A stretch of 64,000 nt of DNA, from NCBI GenBank assembly GCA_027946365.1, contig JAPEUQ010000001.1, positions 496,001-560,000 of the forward strand. Direction: 5' to 3'. The notes beneath the pieces were generated by a model, which ran no database searches, was not told the origin of the DNA, and saw nothing but the letters and a program-made list of their open reading frames with translations. Below, piece by piece: positions 57,984 through 64,000 of the stretch. This DNA is from Kalmusia sp. IMI 367209. Taxonomy: Eukaryota; Ascomycota; Dothideomycetes; Pleosporales; Didymosphaeriaceae. Numbering within the stretch: position 1 is the first letter of the stretch; each line of letters starts with the position of its first letter. Position numbers and translations under genes: made by a program.

Positions 57984-58817
57984 ATGTCCTCTGCCGACGA
58001 TTTGACCGGCCTATTGCGACGCATATCGCTTAGTGACACTAGCCAGGCGCAGCCTCATACCCAGCCCCCGTCCCGACCAAAATCATTCTTACAGTCCATG
58101 AACGAGAAATTGGCTCAGAGACCACGAAAGCAGAGAAGCCATAAACAAAACAGTCATGGGAACAATTATCCAAAAGCGCCCTTAGATCCCTCGCAATTCT
58201 ACATATTGGAGAACGACAGGGAGCTGTTAGGCGTGTATTCCACGATAGCTGCTGCAACGGGCGCGGCGAAGCTAGCTGGTGCGTTAGAGTATTATCTTGC
58301 ACGCTGGGTGGATGAAGGTATACGGGATTGTGGAAACCATGTTCGGATTCTGCCGCAGAAGCTTCAAGGTATAAAGATTCCAGCCGGCAGTAAATTGAAT
58401 GAGCAGTCAGGAAATCAAGATTTTACGAACAAGATCGGCGAGGAAGATGACTTAAAAGAATCAGAACAAGGCCTCAAGAATGAGAAGAGCGAAGGTGCGA
58501 CGCCCGATTCCGGTTCCTTAACCCATCTACCAGCAACAAGAGATGTGACTAGCGTTTACGTAGCACTGGATCGGTCTCTTTGCCTGGGTCTTTACACAGA
58601 GAAAAATAGGGCCTGGGACTCATGTATGAGGCATAAGATGCAAATGACATACTCTGTTGACTTGAAAAACGAAAAGCAGTGGGTCGACAAAGACGGGATG
58701 CCATTTCTGCAAGGAACAATAGGTGGAAGCGGTATGCATTGTTGGTTTGTGAAATTGTGTATGGTTGACGAGATGCCAGAGAGAAGAACGAGGGCGACAC
58801 GAATGCAGGGGCTTTGA
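57984..58817 (+). CDS. Hypothetical 277-residue protein
   Basis: A single-exon ORF beginning MSSADDLTGLLRRISLSD, with a favourable ATG after a leader rich in A and C. I recognise no named domain. Residues about 25-65 are basic and disordered (RPRKQRSHKQNSHGNN). A folded-looking block follows (SQFYILENDRELLGVYSTIAAATGAAKLAGALEYYLARW). An acidic linker at about 150-180 (EEDDLKESEQGLKNEKSE) leads to a second folded block (DVTSVYVALDRSLCLGLYTEKNRAWDSC ... GMHCWFVKLCMVDEMPERR). The two blocks both follow a pattern of a hydrophobic strand, Leu-Gly-x-Tyr, then a helix (LLGVYS versus LCLGLYTEK), so they may be related halves. There is no signal peptide or membrane helix. Function unknown. Confidence 0.75.
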   Translation: MSSADDLTGLLRRISLSDTSQAQPHTQPPSRPKSFLQSMNEKLAQRPRKQRSHKQNSHGNNYPKAPLDPSQFYILENDRELLGVYSTIAAATGAAKLAGALEYYLARWVDEGIRDCGNHVRILPQKLQGIKIPAGSKLNEQSGNQDFTNKIGEEDDLKESEQGLKNEKSEGATPDSGSLTHLPATRDVTSVYVALDRSLCLGLYTEKNRAWDSCMRHKMQMTYSVDLKNEKQWVDKDGMPFLQGTIGGSGMHCWFVKLCMVDEMPERRTRATRMQGL

Positions 58818-59055
58818 CCACAGAGTGCAAGGGTTAGATCACAATGCCAGCGGACTATGGACGGATACTAGGCCACTTGGATCAATGGTTGTAACGCTTT
58901 ATGAACTGAATTACCCTTTCCATAAATGATACTCCCGACGGTTGCACATAGCCTTTGTGCTGAAATTGCACTACCAGTCCATATACTCTGGGTTGGTGCT
59001 TGCAAACTTTTCCTTCTTCCAGCCGCGTAGTTCTTTCAATTCTTGGTTATCCTCG

Positions 59056-61012
59056 TCAAGCTTTTGTAAAAATATAGCCCCCCTCACGGTCGACCTCGAT
59101 CACATTCATTATCTTTTGCTGTTCCTCGGGTGGCATGTAGCCCCCCTTCATGCTGCGATTCGATGCCGTCATGATCAGTTCACGCTCGTATGGCATCCAG
59201 TAAGTACCATTCTCGTGCCATCCCTGCTCAGGAATGACGAACTCGGGGATGGAGACTACATCTTCTTCGCTCTCTGATGGCACTGCTGAACCGAAGAAGT
59301 AGGAGTATCCGCGCTTCAAAAGACCAGGCTGCGAAGGCTTGTAGGTTTTGACCCAGTGATGACCCTTACCGGGACCCCACGGCTTGCGCTTGAAGCCTTT
59401 GAGGGCATCCGGATCATAATTAATCTGTTGTCGCGCATGTTCCACAACCGGATGCATATACTCATTTGTCTGCTTATGATGGTGCTCATCCTTGTGTGCG
59501 TGATCACGGTCCACAAAGTAGTGACCCGGAGTGCGAGCTTCAGATCCGGCAGCCTTCATTACGCCTTCATACGAGTCGAGTATGGGTGCGATTCCCCATC
59601 CACCATAGTGTCCATGTTTCGGATCTTCTTTGGCTCGCTGCATGATCTTGTCAAGAGCTCTTGCGTAGTCTCTGGCGATGCTGTCGTCGATTTGAAAGCG
59701 GAGGAAGGGCGCGCATCGGTCGACCATCCAGAAGAAAGTCGTTACGCTCATGATCTCTAAATCACCCCTGCTCTGTTCAGGTTGCTTTGTGCCGGGCTTC
59801 AGCACCTTCTTTGGGCCATCGGGATTGTCAGTTCCATGCTCCAAGTCCTTCATACCATCGCCGCTGCCGCCCCCGACATTGATATGAACCTAGAATAGAG
59901 TCAATAAAGAATCAGAGAAAAGATAGATTCGGAAGACTTACACCCGGGAACCAACATTGAATCAGATTTGTGTTACTGCCAGGCGGGGGAGTGACCATAG
60001 CGTTGGTCCAAACGCCTTGCGATGCTCTTCGAGGGCCAGTGCGTGGAACGCATTCTCGATTTCTGTGTGATGTGAGTGATGCAGTCTCATAACTAACGAT
60101 TATACGCACGTGGATGAATATCGGTGTTGTGAAAGCCGTATGGCTTGTTTTTTGCCTTGACGTCCCGCCACACATTGTCAGGGTATCCAAGGCTTCCAAC
60201 GGTATCCCACACACCCACGACCTTGATGGTGACATTCTTCTCCGCTTTTGCCAGCCAGTCATACCCAGAACCTTTTTTAAACTCCCAATCCTCGTCCTTC
60301 ACTTTAATGGTAAATTTGGACGGCGGGCCATCCCAGTATTTCCCCCAAAGACTGTCTTCAAGAGATTCGTCCGCCGCAATGGACTTGTAGTTAGCATACA
60401 TCTCCCAGAACTGACCCATTGCACGAGGCTGGCAGATACCAGCGCGACAGACCACGCCGGCACAGGCGCGGACAGTGTATGCGCCGCGAGAGAAACCAAA
60501 AAAGAACACCTCGTCGCCGGGGCTGTAGTTATTGACAAGGAAGTTGTATGCCTCGCAAACGTTCTCATCGAGGCCGCCACCAAACGCTCCTAAGAATTAT
60601 TAGCTACTGTAACGATGTATTCCTGCTTGACTTACCAGTCCACTTTGCTTCGAGCCAGCCCATAGCGGTGCCGACGCCAGCATCATAGTACACGACCTGG
60701 GGTGCCCTCAAGCCATTTTCATCGACGTACCAAGAGGCGATAGAACGGCTCATCTTGGCAACGTTTGACGGAATGGTCTGTGTACCATGCGCAGAGCTCT
60801 GCCATGTTCCATCGCAGCAGATGATGATGCGCTTCTTCGGCTGTGGAGGTGCGGGACGCTTCTCTTTCTGCGGCGGAATATCGAAGGCAGCAGCGCCTGG
60901 AATGTCTTATTTGGTTGCCATTATGATCTCGAAAACCACCCTGTGAGAATCTCTCCTGCTGAAAGCTAGTCTGCGAAAAGCCATTGGACTGAAAATCGGT
61001 TTCTGTCTGCAT
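59056..61012 (-). CDS. DUF2235 alpha/beta hydrolase (Tle1-like phospholipase fold), with apparent 1-nt frameshift
   Basis: Exons are 61012-60940, 60896-60636, 60589-60110, 60062-59942 and 59889-59056; introns 43, 46, 47 and 52 nt. DUF2235 proteins share the fold of the Tle1 family of lipases; in fungi the substrate is unknown. Visible motifs are KKRIIICCDGTWQSS near the start, the nucleophile elbow GFSRG (S145) in FFFGFSRGAYTVRAC, VGVWDTVGSLG with a candidate catalytic Asp, NAFHALALEEHRKAF, and WFPGVHINVGGGSGDG with the likely catalytic His. Between GPTLWSLP and NTNLIQCWFPG the frame shifts by one base at a run of five C (minus strand; 59985-59989), where six would keep the frame. This is either a real null mutation or a homopolymer error. 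A 38-nt intron could also bridge it but would delete the conserved FGPTLW. The rest is intact. Confidence 0.8.
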
Positions 61013-62804
61013 GGTTAAGAATATGGTGAGTGTATGCTGGTTGGAATGGAGGTTCTTAATGGTAGAAAGTCTTTTCTCCTGCTTCTTATACTTTGAGCTG
61101 CGCCCCTAGACCGGTGCCAGTTCGAGATGGAACTCTTCAGCCAGCCAGACCACTGATGGCTGCATGCTCGATTCAGCTCCAAGGCCGTAGCCGCTACTTA
61201 AAACCTAAAAGTGAACACTTGAAAGAACTTGGTCGGCATTCCCGCAGTTGGTGTAGTCCCGTTTCGGCCAGGTGGGCTCAAGGCGATCCCCGAAAGGCTA
61301 GAGATGTCTGACTTTGGTATCGGGTATGTAGGTGCACATTTAGTTCTGCCCAGCGCTTGCACTAAGGAAGCCCCCGTAACACGTTCTAGAGCGCGGCCCG
61401 AAGCGAGGTGGCTTGTTCTCGGCGCATCCTTGCATCGACACCAGCTGAATTCGCGTACTCGTTACGAAAGTAGACTAGAAGCTATCGTCACCCTTCGATT
61501 GCGACGAGAAGAAGTCCAGAAGCACGTTGTACGCTGAAGAAGCTTGGGTTACATAATATAAACGAAGACTGTCTCCGAACTTCTATCCTGTGATCAGATG
61601 ATGATCTTTTAATCTAGCAGCACACTACTTTTCTGATTTGCTTGTCTTGCGTGGACGTTTAAACCTGTTCAACCATTGAGTAAAGAAGATTTGCGGAAGG
61701 TCGCGGTATCGGCCGCTTCACATACCTACTATCCACAATTACGTACCTAGCGCCTACACTCTGTGGATATGAGTGGCCCCTACAGGGCTCCAATTCCGCC
61801 ACGATATACTCGCAAACGAATAGAAATAACCTGTAAATGACTTCCCAGTCCCAGCATGTCTTCAGACGGTTATACAGTAGTAATCATGGCGTGACTTCCA
61901 AGGATGGATGCTACATCTACGAAGACTAAAAAATATCGAAGGAGATGTGGTTTAAAGGTGCGTGCGCAAAGTCGGACAAACTTCCTTTGCTCCAGGAAAT
62001 TGATCCTATGTTTCATTTCGTATAGTGACATATGATCATCGGATGGTACCAACAGTACATATTCCTTCGATCCTGTCACTGAAACCGTGTGGCATAAAAG
62101 CCCATCACTAATTCAAAAAACCCACCTCAAACATCATTCGACAAGCTTACGGCAGAAACAGGCGTGTAAGATATTACCATAAACATATGTACTTGTGGAC
62201 AACTATTAAATAATAGATGCACTTAAATAGCCGATATTTCCGGGACACTGGATCCCGCAACATTTTATTATAAGTTAGTTGCATCGCGAAAGTGTCCCCG
62301 TTAATATTTGTCGCATGTATAGCCAGATAGGTCGCGGTACTGGCATGATCATCATCATGATGTAGAACTACCAGTTCATAGCCAGTGTTGAAGTCGAGCG
62401 TCGCGTCACCGACCGATCTCTAGCTCTCTATTTTCCACCCATGAGCCCTCGCCTCTGACCAATTCCTTCCATATTAGGCATTTGAAACACCGGCGTGTTC
62501 TACGCTATATACCACCGTCATTGTCATCATCGTCAGCGGAGAATCAGTGCGCCGAGGGTGAGAAGAGACATGTCTGAGATGGTGCCGGTGTAAGAACAAG
62601 TTTTTGCGCCATAGCTAGGGGCAGGATTGGACTGTTCAGTCAGGTTTGAATCGCAACCACACGTAGAGAAGACAGCACAACATCTATATTTGAGAGGCCT
62701 ACTTATAGTGTATGAACATTCTAGGATTCGGTGGAGAGTTTCGGCTTTGAGACAGCGCAGTGTCCAAACGATATATCTGCATCCAGATATGCATACATAC
62801 AAAA
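61013..62804. other. Gene-poor stretch
   Basis: About 1.8 kb between the start of the DUF2235 gene and the stop of the acetylesterase-like gene. ORFs 61093-61311 and 61229-61537 overlap in different frames and show no features. A CATCATCATGATG palindromic run lies near 62350. Nothing else recognised. Confidence 0.45.
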
Positions 62805-63672
62805 TTAAACATATATGCCCTTCGCAATCAAATAGCTAAGGGTAGAGTTTTTTTCAATTCCCCAGCTCAAGTGTTTATCGCTCTTGATGACCAAGTCAGC
62901 GATGATGCAACCAAACACATCGCTTCCATGCGCGTTAAGATGCGTCCTATCGCCTTCGACCAGATTGTACTTATCAGCGTTGTTAGAACCGATAGCCTGT
63001 ACATACTTCCGCGACGCGGCGTTGAGATCGATCAGGGTCACGTCAGCCATCAATGCAGCTTCATGCGTGGCGGGAACAACATCTGCAAGATCCTGGATAA
63101 GCTCCGTGCCGTTGAAGTTGCGGCGGGTTAATGACGTAAGTAGTAAAGGCGTGGCATCAAGATCTCGGACATCATGTGCGAGCTTTTCGAGGTTCATTTT
63201 GAACTGATCCATGGTGATGTTCTTAGCCGGTTTCTGATCCACCTAGGTTAACAATTTCCATAGCAGCTTTTCACGGACACTGGGTATGATCCACTTCATC
63301 AGATCGACTTACCTGGTCGTTGTGTCCAAATTGAATAGTGACGTATACATCGTAATTATTCGTAGCGGTCTTCACAAGATCGAGCACTTCTGCCCAATCA
63401 CCACCTTCAACGAAAGAAACCGTTGTGGCTCCGTTATGTCCCTTGTTCACGCCATAGGATGGGCTCTTCAAGAGTTCTAGGAATCCGTTCCCCCAACCCC
63501 CACCACCTGTCGATTGAATCGCTGTGGTAGAGTCACCAGCGAGGAAGAATGCTAGTGGTTTCCTAGGTTTGCCTTCTATGGCTGGTGATGTAGTCGCAAG
63601 ATGTGCCAGCAGAAGAAGGCTTAGAAGCGCATGATGAATCATGATGTACAGATTAGAGATTTTTTTCAACAT
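62805..63672 (-). CDS. Secreted SGNH hydrolase, rhamnogalacturonan-acetylesterase-like
   Basis: The predicted role is removal of acetyl groups from rhamnogalacturonan I or another acetylated polysaccharide outside the cell. Exons are 63672-63313 and 63242-62805. The 70-nt intron (GTAAGT...CCTAG) joins GHNDQ to VDQKPAKN, and the product is 265 residues, the usual family size. A signal peptide lies near the N-terminus (HHALLSLLLLAHLATTSPA). A second ATG at 63642 would start directly at it. Catalytic features: Ser48 in block I (LAGDSTTA), block II Gly in GGGGWGNGFL, block III Asn in GHNDQ (116-120), and D218/H221 in block V (DRTHLNAHG). All four SGNH positions are present. The GTG at 63702 upstream was not used. 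Confidence 0.88.
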
Positions 63673-64000
63673 GAGTATCCTACGCAAGGGTCGAAAAGCC
63701 ACAACTTAAAATGAGAGAACGATGAATGCAGGGATGCGGGAACGTTGCGTGCCCTAGGATTTTGTAACCGCGGATCTATTCGAAAACTGTAGCGTAATTG
63801 GACCAAATCAGTGACGCCGAGGTTCTTCATTCCTCCATAGGTGGAATAGAAGTTCCGCGTCCCGAGTCTTTACATCATTGGTGCATGTGGCGGTGTTAAT
63901 TTAGGCTTTTGGTTGGCCCGACGGAGTATCTGGCTTGCTACCGTCTTTTCGTGAAGTCGAGACAGAGCCGTCGATGGTTTGTGCGAAATAGGATTTGATG
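63673..64000. other. Promoter side of the acetylesterase-like gene, window edge
   Basis: About 330 bp upstream of the acetylesterase-like start. No ORF of note; the window ends here. Confidence 0.45.

Noticed and set aside
1..64000. CRISPR arrays, rRNA genes, intact transposases or retrotransposon polyproteins
   Set aside because: No direct-repeat/spacer pattern, rRNA core sequence, reverse transcriptase or transposase motif was found on either strand.

Overview
The window is nuclear DNA of a filamentous ascomycete (Pezizomycotina; Dothideomycetes is my guess, not proven). Coding regions are split by short spliceosomal introns of about 41-171 nt. The gene set is typical of such fungi: ferric reductase, GMC oxidoreductase, an NLR with ankyrin repeats, a four-ZZ NBR1-type autophagy receptor, GPI-anchored wall proteins and a Dal5-type MFS transporter. 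One intron-containing tRNA-Arg(ACG) is present. I saw no CRISPR array, rRNA or intact transposon.

Layout. 0-11 kb: a polyprenol-reductase-like gene converges on an aldo/keto reductase; then a small orphan protein, a GMC oxidoreductase that lacks the usual catalytic His, a broken MFS transporter and a 2OG-Fe(II) dioxygenase. The last three could be the remains of a small catabolic or secondary-metabolite cluster. 11-23 kb is accessory in character: a 2112-residue NACHT/ankyrin NLR, a secreted beta-lactamase-like hydrolase, and a membrane-anchored G-alpha homologue whose GTP-binding motifs have all decayed. 23-26 kb: two secreted GPI-anchored proteins, one made of an exactly duplicated two-Cys unit.

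26-45 kb is mostly housekeeping: cytosolic isoleucyl-tRNA synthetase, a 59-residue twin-CX9C protein resembling the complex I assembly factor NDUFAF8, an Sfi1-like spindle-pole-body protein, a Nop13-like nucleolar RNA-binding protein, the NBR1-like receptor, an aspartic protease, the tRNA and a Nudix hydrolase. 48-64 kb: ferric reductase, a 943-residue orphan, a 277-residue orphan, a DUF2235 hydrolase with an apparent 1-nt frameshift, and a rhamnogalacturonan-acetylesterase-like SGNH hydrolase. Large gene-poor stretches lie at about 19.7-21.5, 45.1-48.2, 50.2-53.7 and 61.0-62.8 kb.

Gene models were rebuilt by hand by joining reading frames across GT-AG (in two cases GC-AG) introns. Boundaries are inferences from frame, splice-site consensus and remembered family consensus; no alignment or RNA evidence was available. 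The most novel item is the pseudo-G-alpha at 21.5-22.8 kb. Also notable are the MFS pseudogene with two CAG-to-TAG-type stops, the GC-AG and in-frame introns hidden in the NBR1 gene, and the tiny three-exon twin-CX9C gene.
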